A stretch of 64,000 nt of DNA, from positions 118,838 to 182,837 of the forward strand of contig JAUIFJ010000005.1 in NCBI GenBank assembly GCA_030429345.1, in the 5' to 3' direction. Made by a program: the position numbers and the translations under genes. Each line of letters begins with the position of its first letter. Within the stretch, counting starts at the first letter, position 1. The stretch is from a bacterium (GTDB lineage Bacteria > CAIWAD01). Shown here piece after piece: positions 9,517-17,751 of the stretch. The notes under the pieces are model-generated. The model did no database searches, was not told the origin of the DNA, and saw nothing but the letters and a program-made list of their open reading frames with translations.

Positions 9517-11454
9517 ATGTCCGTGGATCCCGATACCGGCTGGAAAGCCCGTCTACTCCTAAAATCAATCCTGGGAGCCGCCGCAGGAATCGGGCTTCTG
9601 GTGCTGATTCAGGTTCATCTTGTGCTGAAAGACTTCACCCCCCTGATGCTCTGGTTGCCCGCAACGATCTCCGTGGCCCTTGGGAGCCTGTTCGCCATGG
9701 TTTTGATCGGGAAAAGGCGGCAGGAGCTGGCGCTGTCCGACACCCGCTCCACTCTGCGCCGCCTGGAGGATATCGCGAACATCTCGGCCGACTGGATCTG
9801 GGAAGTGGACGCGGAAGGGCGCTTTACCTATGTATCCAAAAGGATCGAGGAGATCCTGGGTTTCACTTGCGAAGAAGTGCTGGGAAAGAGCGCTTTCGAC
9901 TTCATGCCAGAGGATGAGGCGCGCCGGGTCAGGAAGATTTTTTCTCGACTCGTCGCGGAAAAAGCGTCGATGCGCGCCCTGGAGAACTGGCATCTGAGTC
10001 GGCACGGGTCCAGGATCTGCCTGCTGAGCAACGGCATGCCGATTCTGGACGATCAGGGTCGTCTGCTGGGCTACCGGGGAGCGGATCGCGACATCACGCT
10101 GCTCAAGCGCCAGGAGGAACTGGAACACCTGCTGGCGGAGATCGAGCTGCAGCCCGACTCCTGCGATCGAAGGGAACTGCTGGAAAGGCTTCTGCGAGCC
10201 TGCCGAAAGCTGTGTGACAGTCCCTTCGGCTTCCTGCTGGAATCCGACCCCTCCAGCGGGCGCTTCTCCTGCCGCTCCTGGTCCGGCCGGAGGGAGATCG
10301 CCCCGGGCTGGATCACGCAGGAACTGGAAGACCCTTCCTTCTGGGCCGACTGCGAACGGAGCCGGAAGCCCCTGCAGCGCGAGACCCCGCACGCGGAGGC
10401 CGGACACCTGGGCCCCCTGCTGACCCGCGTCCTGATGATCCCGATCCTGGAAAAGGGGCGTGTCACAGCCATCCTGGGCGTCAGCGGCAAGGCGCGCCCG
10501 TATACGGAGGTCAACCGGGACCTGCTGCAGGAGGCCGCGGAGAAGATCTGGCATCTGCTGGCACGCAAGGACAACTCGCTCACGCAAAAGGAAACCGAGG
10601 AGCGCCAGGCGGCCCTCTACCACCTGCTCATCGACCTGAACCGCTGCCAGACCCTCTCGGAGGCGGCGCCCTACCTGTGCAACGCCGGAACAAGGGTCAC
10701 CGGCCTGCGGCAGAGCGGGCTTCTTCTCCTGGACCGGGACGAGGCGCATCTCGTATACGACAGGGACCTGCCCGCCCCCCTGGCCGACCTGCTGCAGGAC
10801 ATGCCCCGCGCGAATCCGGCCCTTCAAAGGGCGGAACAGGGGGCGGACGTGATCGACCTGCTGCAACACAGCGACGAGCTGCGGAACCGCTCCGGGGCAT
10901 GCCTTGTGCGACGGGTCTTCCTGGCCCCGATCGGCACCGGCAGCGAGATCGTCGGCTACCTGGTCCTGGCAAGCCAGGAAAGCGGGGAACTGGACAGCGT
11001 GCAGCTGAACTGGCTCTCCCTGCTGACCGCGAATACGGAAAGCGCCCTCGAGCGCATCCAGCAGCAGCAGCAGCTGATGCTGCAGTCGGCGCTGCTGGAT
11101 CACGTGGACGAGGCCGTGCTCGCGCTGGATCGAAAAGGCCAAGTGATACTCTGGAACGAGGCCGCCAGCCGGATCTATGGCCTGGAGGGGCAGCAGGCGA
11201 TCGGCCGGAAGGTCAGGGACCTGCTGCCTTCGCCCATGGATCCGACGCAGATCGACGAGATCCGCGAGACCATCAACCGCAAGGGCGAATGGACACGCCG
11301 CGTGAAGCAGCATAGGGTGAACGGAGAAGCCTTCGACTCGGACTGGCGAGTGACACAGGTCCGCGGAGCCAACGGCATGCTGCTGGCCTACGCCAGCATT
11401 GTTCGCGAGCTGAAGACGAAACGCCTGCCCGGGGGAAAGACCCGCAGGTCCTAG
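9517..11454 (+). CDS. Membrane PAS-GAF-PAS sensor protein lacking an output domain
   Basis: The protein has 645 residues, and the start ATG has AAGGAG six bases upstream. Two membrane helices lie at about 13-32 and 40-63 with almost no periplasmic loop. A PAS domain follows at about 85-200 (DWIWEVDAEGRFTYVSKRIEEILGF, then GYRGADRDIT). One GAF-like domain (about 225-350) and a second GAF-like region (about 370-510) come next. A final PAS domain (about 525-635) contains AVLALDRKGQVILWNEAASRIYGL. No histidine-kinase, GGDEF, EAL, phosphatase or helix-turn-helix segment follows the last PAS. It may therefore deliver its signal by protein contact with a separate kinase. Its stop codon overlaps that of the convergent gene within a shared CTAG. 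Confidence 0.8.
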   Translation: MSVDPDTGWKARLLLKSILGAAAGIGLLVLIQVHLVLKDFTPLMLWLPATISVALGSLFAMVLIGKRRQELALSDTRSTLRRLEDIANISADWIWEVDAEGRFTYVSKRIEEILGFTCEEVLGKSAFDFMPEDEARRVRKIFSRLVAEKASMRALENWHLSRHGSRICLLSNGMPILDDQGRLLGYRGADRDITLLKRQEELEHLLAEIELQPDSCDRRELLERLLRACRKLCDSPFGFLLESDPSSGRFSCRSWSGRREIAPGWITQELEDPSFWADCERSRKPLQRETPHAEAGHLGPLLTRVLMIPILEKGRVTAILGVSGKARPYTEVNRDLLQEAAEKIWHLLARKDNSLTQKETEERQAALYHLLIDLNRCQTLSEAAPYLCNAGTRVTGLRQSGLLLLDRDEAHLVYDRDLPAPLADLLQDMPRANPALQRAEQGADVIDLLQHSDELRNRSGACLVRRVFLAPIGTGSEIVGYLVLASQESGELDSVQLNWLSLLTANTESALERIQQQQQLMLQSALLDHVDEAVLALDRKGQVILWNEAASRIYGLEGQQAIGRKVRDLLPSPMDPTQIDEIRETINRKGEWTRRVKQHRVNGEAFDSDWRVTQVRGANGMLLAYASIVRELKTKRLPGGKTRRS

Positions 11455-12158
11455 GGCCGCTCTTTCCGGATCAGCTCCAGGACGTGCTCGATCCCCTCGT
11501 CCAGGCGCAACAGCCTGTCGCGCATCTGCTCGATGCGGTCCAGTTTTCGCCAGGCCACGGTGGGCACGGCCGTGTCCTGCAGGAAGCCCTGCAGGTCCCC
11601 GATGAACCATTCGGGCTCCGCCATCTCTCCCGTGCTGCGGTACTGGAAATAGGTATACAACAGCGGCAGGGCGCGCTGGCGCGTGAAGTCGTTGAATTCC
11701 TGCTCGATGAACCAGGCCATGCGCGGAATCCGGTAGTCGTAGAGATCGATCAGGGCGATCCGCAGCCCCGGCTCGCGAATCGTGTCCAGGCCGCTCGAGC
11801 GCAGGGTCTCGTAGGGCGCGGTCCGGGTCTCGAAATGCAGCTGCCAGGTGCAGCGGCGGAAGTGCATGGCCCAGGCTTCGTCCCGTTCTCCGGACCCGCC
11901 CGCCTCCAGCCCGTCCACGAAAAGCCGGACAGACTGCTCCATGTGCTCCAGGCGCGCCAGGCGCCCCTGGATATGCTGGCGATCCTCCAGCAGGGCCGCC
12001 CGCACTTCGCGCAGGGCCTCGTTCTTGAAGGTCGAGCGCTTGCGCTCCGTGTTCCAATTCTCGATCTGCAGGGCGAAAAGAATGCCGATGACGATGAGGG
12101 AGAGCTCGCGCAGGTAGGATCCGAAACCGGGGCGCTTCTGCAGCCGGGGCCAATTCAT
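11451..12158 (-). CDS. Membrane-anchored DUF6090-like protein
   Basis: The protein has 235 residues. A short basic N-terminus leads into a helix at about 18-36 containing ELSLIVIGILFALQIENWNTER. The (V/I)IGIL.ALQI..WN signature is the hallmark I associate with the DUF6090 family, frequent in Bacteroidota. The remainder is soluble and helix-rich, with a predicted coiled coil near 45-80 and repeated aromatic/acidic helices. Function is unknown. It ends within the CTAG shared with the convergent PAS/GAF gene. A GTATAC palindrome lies 18 nt upstream of its start. Confidence 0.7.
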   Translation of the reverse strand: MNWPRLQKRPGFGSYLRELSLIVIGILFALQIENWNTERKRSTFKNEALREVRAALLEDRQHIQGRLARLEHMEQSVRLFVDGLEAGGSGERDEAWAMHFRRCTWQLHFETRTAPYETLRSSGLDTIREPGLRIALIDLYDYRIPRMAWFIEQEFNDFTRQRALPLLYTYFQYRSTGEMAEPEWFIGDLQGFLQDTAVPTVAWRKLDRIEQMRDRLLRLDEGIEHVLELIRKERP

Positions 12159-12273
12159 AGCATTCCACCTATCTTGTATACACTGCCGGTCGTCGGCGTA
12201 TTCCCCGACAGCAGGGCCGCCGCGACTCCCGGCGTCCCCCGGCGTCCCCGCGTCGGGAGTATGCTAAAACGGA

Positions 12274-12297
12274 AACGGGCACCCAAGGGTGCCCGTT
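12274..12297 (-). terminator. Strong hairpin terminator after the beta-helix gene
   Basis: AACGGGCACCC (12274-12284) and GGGTGCCCGTT (12287-12297) form an 11-bp perfect stem. The minus strand continues TCCGTTTT and the plus strand CTCGTTTT, so it could act in both directions. It sits between the 3' end of the beta-helix gene (12320) and the start of the DUF6090-type gene. Confidence 0.8.
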
Positions 12298-12319
12298 CTC
12301 GTTTTCCATCCGCGTGATC

Positions 12320-15127
12320 CTAGCGGTCGTTGTCCTGCCGCAGAAGGTCTTTCACCCGCCGTTCCCAGCGGACGCGGTCGCCGTGTGACGCGGCCGCCAG
12401 GTTGGCCCGCACCACGTAGAAGGCCTTCGCGTCGGCCGAAGGCAAGGGCAGGGTCGCCTGGGTGTCCGTCGTGTTGAGTGTCGGACTCAGGCTGTCGATG
12501 TCCTCCCAGGGAGTGCTCAGCGTATAGAGGTCGTAGGAGGTCGCGCCGGCCACCGGACACCAGACCAGTTCGATCTCCGTGTCCGTGGTCTCGATGAAGG
12601 CGTAGAGGAAGTCGCCCTCGCCCAGCGGAAGCACGAAGGCCTCGCCGACGGAGGGATCATCGTCCACATCCCAGATCCGCGCGGACAGGGGCGTGCCGTC
12701 GACCGAGCAGAAGTCGTTGTAGCGCGCGTATACGTCACCGCTTCCCAGCACCTCCAGGTCGTAGGCTCCGTTGTTCGCCAGGGTACTGGTCCAGGCGCTG
12801 CTGTCGCCGATGGCGCAGTCCACCGTGTTCTGCACCTGCACGCCCGACCCGCCCGAGAACAGGAAGGCGCTGCTCTGCACGGTCGGCGTGGCCTCGAAGA
12901 GCTCCAGCGCGTTGTCGCGGCTGTAGACGAGCTCGCAGTACTGCAGGGCGGGCTGGTCGGTCTCTTCGCAGCGAAGACCGTCCTCGGCGTACTCCACCCG
13001 GCACCAGTTCATGGTGCTGGTCGATCCGTCCGTGTCGCTTCCCGTGCGGAAGCGGAGTCCGTCCCAGGCCTCTCCCGTACTCGGCCCCGTGAAGACGATC
13101 AGGCTGTCCGCCGTGCCGACGGCCTCGAGGCGGCCGGCATTCGAACTGCTCGAAAGGCCCCCGCCGATCTGGAGTTCCGCATGAGCGTCGAAATGCAGCA
13201 CGCTGCCGGGCGAAAGGCTCAGGCGGGCCGAGCCAAGGCCGTAGACCCAGGTGGTTTCGCGGAAGACCACGGGGTGGGGGTAGGCCGGGAGGTCGAAGTG
13301 CACATCCTGGACAATATGTCCCGTATACTCCAGCTCGTCGCCGCCGTTGCCGCTCATCCCCAGATTCGAGCTTTCCACCAGGTCTGCCCCTTCGCAGCGC
13401 ATGGCGGGCCCGGCATTGTCCAGCAACTGGCAGTCCACCAGGACGGAAGGCGGATAACACTGGTAGAAGGAGACCCCGGCATCGGTCGAATGTTCGAAGA
13501 CGCAATCGGAAATAGCGGCGGGCTGGCTCGTGGATTCGGAACGCAGGTTGAAGTCCTCTCCCTGTCGCACGACGCACCAGGCCATTTCGCTGGTGGCGCC
13601 GTCGAAGTCGCTCGCGTTGCGGAACCAGAGACCGTCCCAATCGCCGTCCAGGCCGCTGCGCGGCTGCAGCGTGATCAGGCTGTCCGCCGTGCCGACGGCC
13701 ACCAGCTGGCCGCGGTTGCTCTGCGCGCCGTCCAGGGTGCCGCCGATGCGCAGGCTGGCCCCGCTCTCGAACTCGAGCGTATTGCCCGGAGGAATCGTCA
13801 AGGTCGGTACCGAGTTGTCCTGCACGCTGACGATTCCGTCGAAGTAGACCGGATGCGGGTAGGACAAGAGGTCCAGCTCCACGTCGCCGGTGATGTTTCC
13901 GTTGTATACAATCTCCTCCGCGCCGTTGCCGCTCCAGCTGAGGTTCTCCGTCTCGACCAGCGCCGATCCGGCGAGCTCGATGGCAACGTCCGCGTTGTCC
14001 TCGATCGTCACATCGACAAGCCGGGAAGGCGGATAGCACTGGTAGAAGCTCAAGCCGTGGCCCGTCGCATTCTCGAAGAGGCAATGGGCAATGCTGTCCG
14101 GCTGGCTCGTCGTTTCTGCGCGCAGGTTCCAGTCCTCGCCCTGTCGTACGACACACCAGGCCATGCTGCTCGTGGCGCCGGAAAGATCGCTCGCCGCGCG
14201 GAACCAAAGGCCCTTCCAGTCGCCGTCGACGCCGCTGCGGGCCTGCAGCGTGATCAGGCTGTCGGCGCTGCCGACGGCGTGCAGCTGGCCGCGGTGGGAG
14301 TTGGCGCCGTCCAGGGTGCCGCCGATGCGCAGGCTGGCCCCGCTCTCGAACTCGAGCAGGGAGCCGGGAGCAAGCGTCAGGGTCGGTACGTCCACGCCCA
14401 GGACTGCCGTCAGGCCGCTGAAGTAGACCGGAAGGGGATAGCCGGCGGGATCCAGCGTGACATCGCCGCTGATGGTTCCCGTGTACTCCACTTCCTCGAC
14501 CAGGTTGCCGCTTGTGCTCACTCCGTTGAGCACAGGCAGTTCCGCGCCCAGGGACAGCAAAGGCTTGGCGCCGTTGTCCACGATCGAGCAGTCGATGAAC
14601 TCCGCGGGCGGGTAGCACTGCTCGACGGTGACGCCGTAGCCGGCCGCCTCGCGGAAGACGCAGTCCTGAATGGTCGCCGGCTGGGTGGTCTGGCGCAGGA
14701 TCAGGTTCTGGTCATCGGCCTTTTCGACGATGCACCAGTCCAGCATGCTTTGCGAGCCATTGACCTGGCTGCCGGCATTGAAGCGCAGGCCTTCCCAGTC
14801 TCCGCTTGCGCCACTCTCCGCCGTGAAGAGGATCGGCAGGGAGGAGGTCCCCTGGGCGACCAGTTCTCCGGCGTGGCTGTTGGTGTTGAGTGTGCCTCCG
14901 ATCACCAGGCCGGCACCGCTGACGAAGCGGACTTCCACGCCGGCTTCCACGGTCAGCCGCGGGACAGAGGAACCAATGACGGTCAGGGTTCCCTGCACCT
15001 CATAGGGGCTTCCGGCCAGATTCCAGTTGGTATCGGTCGTGATTAATCCTCCGGGCACAACTGTCTGGGCCTGGAGCGGAAGAGCGCAGACCAGCGCCGC
15101 GAGCAAGCAAGCTGCAGTTCGTTTCAT
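12320..15127 (-). CDS. Secreted beta-helix protein made of ~194-residue repeat modules
   Basis: The protein has 935 residues with a signal peptide (about 1-20, ending LQAQ). The body consists of about four modules. Each contains a strand-rich (L/V)EFESGASLRIGGTLD..., a GDW.GL(W/R)F segment, M.WC(V/I)V..., and a ...QCYPPS... segment. This is the pattern of right-handed parallel beta-helix proteins related to pectin lyase/CASH repeats. The second and third modules are nearly identical in places. The last ~130 residues carry a fibronectin-III-like segment (LVWCPVAGATSYDLYTL). There is no terminal sorting module, unlike the other secreted proteins here, so it may be exported differently or exposed by another route. 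A candidate -24/-12 promoter lies upstream. Confidence 0.85.
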   Translation of the reverse strand: MKRTAACLLAALVCALPLQAQTVVPGGLITTDTNWNLAGSPYEVQGTLTVIGSSVPRLTVEAGVEVRFVSGAGLVIGGTLNTNSHAGELVAQGTSSLPILFTAESGASGDWEGLRFNAGSQVNGSQSMLDWCIVEKADDQNLILRQTTQPATIQDCVFREAAGYGVTVEQCYPPAEFIDCSIVDNGAKPLLSLGAELPVLNGVSTSGNLVEEVEYTGTISGDVTLDPAGYPLPVYFSGLTAVLGVDVPTLTLAPGSLLEFESGASLRIGGTLDGANSHRGQLHAVGSADSLITLQARSGVDGDWKGLWFRAASDLSGATSSMAWCVVRQGEDWNLRAETTSQPDSIAHCLFENATGHGLSFYQCYPPSRLVDVTIEDNADVAIELAGSALVETENLSWSGNGAEEIVYNGNITGDVELDLLSYPHPVYFDGIVSVQDNSVPTLTIPPGNTLEFESGASLRIGGTLDGAQSNRGQLVAVGTADSLITLQPRSGLDGDWDGLWFRNASDFDGATSEMAWCVVRQGEDFNLRSESTSQPAAISDCVFEHSTDAGVSFYQCYPPSVLVDCQLLDNAGPAMRCEGADLVESSNLGMSGNGGDELEYTGHIVQDVHFDLPAYPHPVVFRETTWVYGLGSARLSLSPGSVLHFDAHAELQIGGGLSSSSNAGRLEAVGTADSLIVFTGPSTGEAWDGLRFRTGSDTDGSTSTMNWCRVEYAEDGLRCEETDQPALQYCELVYSRDNALELFEATPTVQSSAFLFSGGSGVQVQNTVDCAIGDSSAWTSTLANNGAYDLEVLGSGDVYARYNDFCSVDGTPLSARIWDVDDDPSVGEAFVLPLGEGDFLYAFIETTDTEIELVWCPVAGATSYDLYTLSTPWEDIDSLSPTLNTTDTQATLPLPSADAKAFYVVRANLAAASHGDRVRWERRVKDLLRQDNDR
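12800..15010 (-). repeat. Internal tandem modules of the beta-helix gene (~583 bp period)
   Basis: Sequence around 13715-13785 recurs at about 14298-14368 with very few differences, an offset of about 583 bp. Both copies encode GASLRIGGTLDGA with almost the same codons. More diverged copies lie to either side. High nucleotide identity in an in-frame repeat suggests recent duplication of a protein module. Confidence 0.7.
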
Positions 15128-15171
15128 GCCAATCCTCGAAATTGATGTGTGCTATGCAATCAGGAGTTCCC

Positions 15172-15187
15172 TGCAAAATGGGTACCC
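15172..15187 (-). promoter_or_regulatory. Candidate sigma54 (-24/-12) promoter for the beta-helix gene
   Basis: The minus strand reads GGGTACCCATTTTGCA, with exact GG-N10-GC spacing and a strong TTTGCA -12 half. The -24 half is weaker (GGGTAC versus TGGCAC). Transcription would begin near 15160, about 33 nt ahead of the start codon at 15127. It is a weaker match than the site upstream of the LamG gene. The rest of the 15128-15367 gap shows no gene. Confidence 0.4.
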
Positions 15188-15367
15188 GCCTAATTCCAAT
15201 GGAAACAGGCCTCGCACCCTCCGGTCCCTGGGCACCAGTGTGCAGGGCGACCGAATTCTGCACAGCAGACGGCCAACCGGACCCGCACTTGTCCGGCGCT
15301 TCTGTTTCACGGGGGATTTGCGACCTTGGCGGGTTCATTTCCTTTAGAGGGAGACAAAGGCAGGGAC

Positions 15368-16504
15368 ATGGCATTTGAAGCGCTTTGTGGACAGGACCAC
15401 CTGAAAAAGCTTCTGCTGCGGGCCGAAGCGGGCGAACACCTGGCCTCCGCCTACCTGTTCCATGGCGAAGAGGGACTGGGCGCCGGTTGTGCCGCGCTTG
15501 AGCTGATGCGCCTGCTGCTCTGCGAGGCGGAAGAGGGCAAGCGCCCTTGCGGCCGCTGCCCTGGCTGTTTCAAGTCCGCGGCCCTGGATCATCCGGACCT
15601 GAACATCCTCTTTCCCTTGCCCAGCCTTCCGTCGGGAAAGGCTGAGGACGATCCGGCCGATCATTCGGCAGGGGCGATCCGGGAACAGCTGGAACTCCTG
15701 GCCAGGGATCCCTGGCATGCGCCGAAAATCACCGGGGCAAGACAGATTCTCGTCGCCCAGATCCGCTTCCTGAAAAAGTGGGCAGCGCTAAGAAGCTACC
15801 AGGGGCGCTATCGGGTCATCGTGATTTACGAAGCCCAGGCGATGGGGGACCAGGCGCAGAACGCGCTGCTCAAGCTGCTGGAAGAGCCTCCTCCGCAGAC
15901 AATCCTGCTCCTGTGCGCGGACCGGCCGGACAATCTGCTGCCGACCATTGTCAGCCGCTGTCAGCAGGTTCCGCTTTGGCCCGTGCCCGAGGAGCAGCTG
16001 CGCGCCTGGATGCAGTCCCGCCCTGAAGCGCTGCAGCTGGACGCGGAAGCCTTGGAACACCTGCTGGCGCTCAGCGACGGCAATCCGGCGCGCGCACGCC
16101 AGCTGCTGGAAGGAAGCCTTCCGGAAGCGGTCGCCGACTTCATCGCCGATGCGATCCTCCAGAATCCGAAGGCCATTGTGGAACGAATGCAGGCCGTCGA
16201 GAAGATCAAGGACAAGGAGGAAGCGCGGGAGGTGGTGCAGCAGTGGATCCGGCAATGCCGCAGCTGGCTGCAGGATGTCCGCCTGCTGCAGCAGGATCCG
16301 CAGGCCATCGACCGTGTCCGCTACCGAAATGAACTGGAGCGCCTCAAGGGCTTCGCCGCGAAAATGGCCGTGCGGAACCCGGACCTCCTCGACCAGAAGA
16401 TGGAACGCCAGCTGCGACTGATCGAACGCAACGTCCAGCTGTACAGCGTCATGATCACCCTGATGCAGGACCTGCGCGAACACATCACGCGCGAGGCGGC
16501 ATAG
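15368..16504 (+). CDS. holB: DNA polymerase III delta' subunit
   Basis: The protein has 378 residues from the ATG at 15368. An in-frame start at 15326 would add 14 residues with no family support. The N-terminus matches clamp-loader delta' (FEALCGQDHLKKLLLRA, then YLFHGEEGLGAG, a degenerate P-loop typical of delta'). A zinc-module cysteine cluster follows (C...PCGRCPGC). NALLKLLEEPP and the SRC sensor region (TIVSRCQQ) are diagnostic. The C-terminal third is the helical collar domain. The product stator-links the sliding-clamp loader during replication. It is followed 54 bp later by ricT and then metG, an order related to the B. subtilis holB-yaaT-metS region. Confidence 0.92.
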   Translation: MAFEALCGQDHLKKLLLRAEAGEHLASAYLFHGEEGLGAGCAALELMRLLLCEAEEGKRPCGRCPGCFKSAALDHPDLNILFPLPSLPSGKAEDDPADHSAGAIREQLELLARDPWHAPKITGARQILVAQIRFLKKWAALRSYQGRYRVIVIYEAQAMGDQAQNALLKLLEEPPPQTILLLCADRPDNLLPTIVSRCQQVPLWPVPEEQLRAWMQSRPEALQLDAEALEHLLALSDGNPARARQLLEGSLPEAVADFIADAILQNPKAIVERMQAVEKIKDKEEAREVVQQWIRQCRSWLQDVRLLQQDPQAIDRVRYRNELERLKGFAAKMAVRNPDLLDQKMERQLRLIERNVQLYSVMITLMQDLREHITREAA

Positions 16505-16558
16505 GAAAGTGGATCACGCAGACAGGCCGTCTCACGGCCAGGATGGAACGGAACAACC

Positions 16559-17749
16559 ATGAGCACCTATATCGAAGTGCAGTTCAAGGGCAATCGCCGC
16601 CTGCCCTATCTCAACCCGATGGCCTTCCCCGTCCGCCTGGGCGACACGGTGATCGTCGAGGCCGAGAAGGGCGAGGACATCGGCCGTGTGGTACAGATCA
16701 CGGAGGTCGACCGCATCAGCAGCGAGGATTCGCGGGAAAGCGTCCCTTCCATCCTGCGCAAGGCCGGCCCCCACGACCACCAGCGCCTGATGCGCAACGA
16801 GGAACGTGAGACAAAGGCCGAGGAGACCTGCCGCGAGTTGATCCGGGAGCACCGCCTGCGCATGAAGCTGGTCAACGTGGAGTTCCAGCTGGACGGCAAG
16901 AAGGTGACCTTCTTCTTCACCGCCGAGGGCCGCGTCGACTTCCGGCACCTGGTCAAGGACCTGGCCTCCCGCCTGCGGACACGCATCGACCTGCGCCAGA
17001 TCGGCGCGCGCGACGAGGCGAAGAAGTTCGGCGGCTACGGCCCCTGCGGGCAGAAGCAGTGCTGCAGCAGCTTCCTGCCGCGCTTCGATCCGATCACGAC
17101 CTCCATGGCCAAGGCCCAGAACCTGCCGCTCAACCCGACCAAGCTGTCCGGCAACTGCGGCCGGCTGAAATGCTGCCTGCGCTACGAGCTGGATTTCTAC
17201 AAGTCCGAGTTCGCCCGCTACCCGAACATCAACACGGCGGTCGAGACCCTGAAGGGCCTGGCCTTCGTGGACAAGATCGACATCTTCCACGAGGAAGTCG
17301 TGATACGCTACAAGGACGGCGACATGGACAGCATCAGCCGCCAGGAGCTGATGGACCTGCTGGCCTTCAAGCCGGGCGCCATGAACTGCAAGTCCGGCTG
17401 CGGGGCGAAGCACGAACGAAAAGCGCCCGAAGGGGCGGACAACCGCCCGGCGCCTTCCGAGGAGAAGGAGAAGCGCCCCGAAAGGCGCAGCTCCGAGAGG
17501 CGCGAGGCCGAGCGCCGAAGCGAGGAGCGCCGTGTCGGACAGGAGGATTCCCGGGAGAACCCCGAGGAGCGCCGCCAGGAGACACGCCGCGGCGAGGAGC
17601 GCCGTGCGCGGGATCGCCGGGGCGAGCGTGGCCGACGGGGTGGATCACGACGCGGAGGACGGCGCGGAGGACGCAACCGGAGCCCCCGAAGCGGCGAGGG
17701 ACGTTCCGCGGACCGCGGGCAGCGCGGCCAGGGCAGAGCCGAGGAATAG
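16559..17749 (+). CDS. ricT: RicT/PSP1-family protein with long arginine-rich tail
   Basis: The protein has 396 residues. The first ~270 match the PSP1/RicT (YaaT) family. Key features are the conserved GYGPCGQKQCCSSFL and SGNCGRLKCCLRYE cysteine motifs, which in B. subtilis help bind Fe-S clusters in the RicAFT complex that affects RNase Y and development. After about residue 285 the sequence becomes a low-complexity tail of about 110 residues dominated by Arg, Glu, Gly and Ser. It ends in RRGG repeats like RNA-binding RGG boxes. The tail is unusual for the family and suggests nucleic-acid contact. The gene sits between holB and metG, with metG starting 2 bp after its stop. Confidence 0.9.
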   Translation: MSTYIEVQFKGNRRLPYLNPMAFPVRLGDTVIVEAEKGEDIGRVVQITEVDRISSEDSRESVPSILRKAGPHDHQRLMRNEERETKAEETCRELIREHRLRMKLVNVEFQLDGKKVTFFFTAEGRVDFRHLVKDLASRLRTRIDLRQIGARDEAKKFGGYGPCGQKQCCSSFLPRFDPITTSMAKAQNLPLNPTKLSGNCGRLKCCLRYELDFYKSEFARYPNINTAVETLKGLAFVDKIDIFHEEVVIRYKDGDMDSISRQELMDLLAFKPGAMNCKSGCGAKHERKAPEGADNRPAPSEEKEKRPERRSSERREAERRSEERRVGQEDSRENPEERRQETRRGEERRARDRRGERGRRGGSRRGGRRGGRNRSPRSGEGRSADRGQRGQGRAEE

Positions 17750-17751
17750 CG

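Noticed and set aside
9252-9518. 88-codon minus-strand frame in the divergent gap
   Set aside because: No ribosome binding site, odd composition, and it would overlap the start of the PAS/GAF gene.
17059-17751. N-terminal extension of metG into ricT
   Set aside because: The MetRS family start fits the ATG at 17752; the extension is a frame-shifted reading of ricT.
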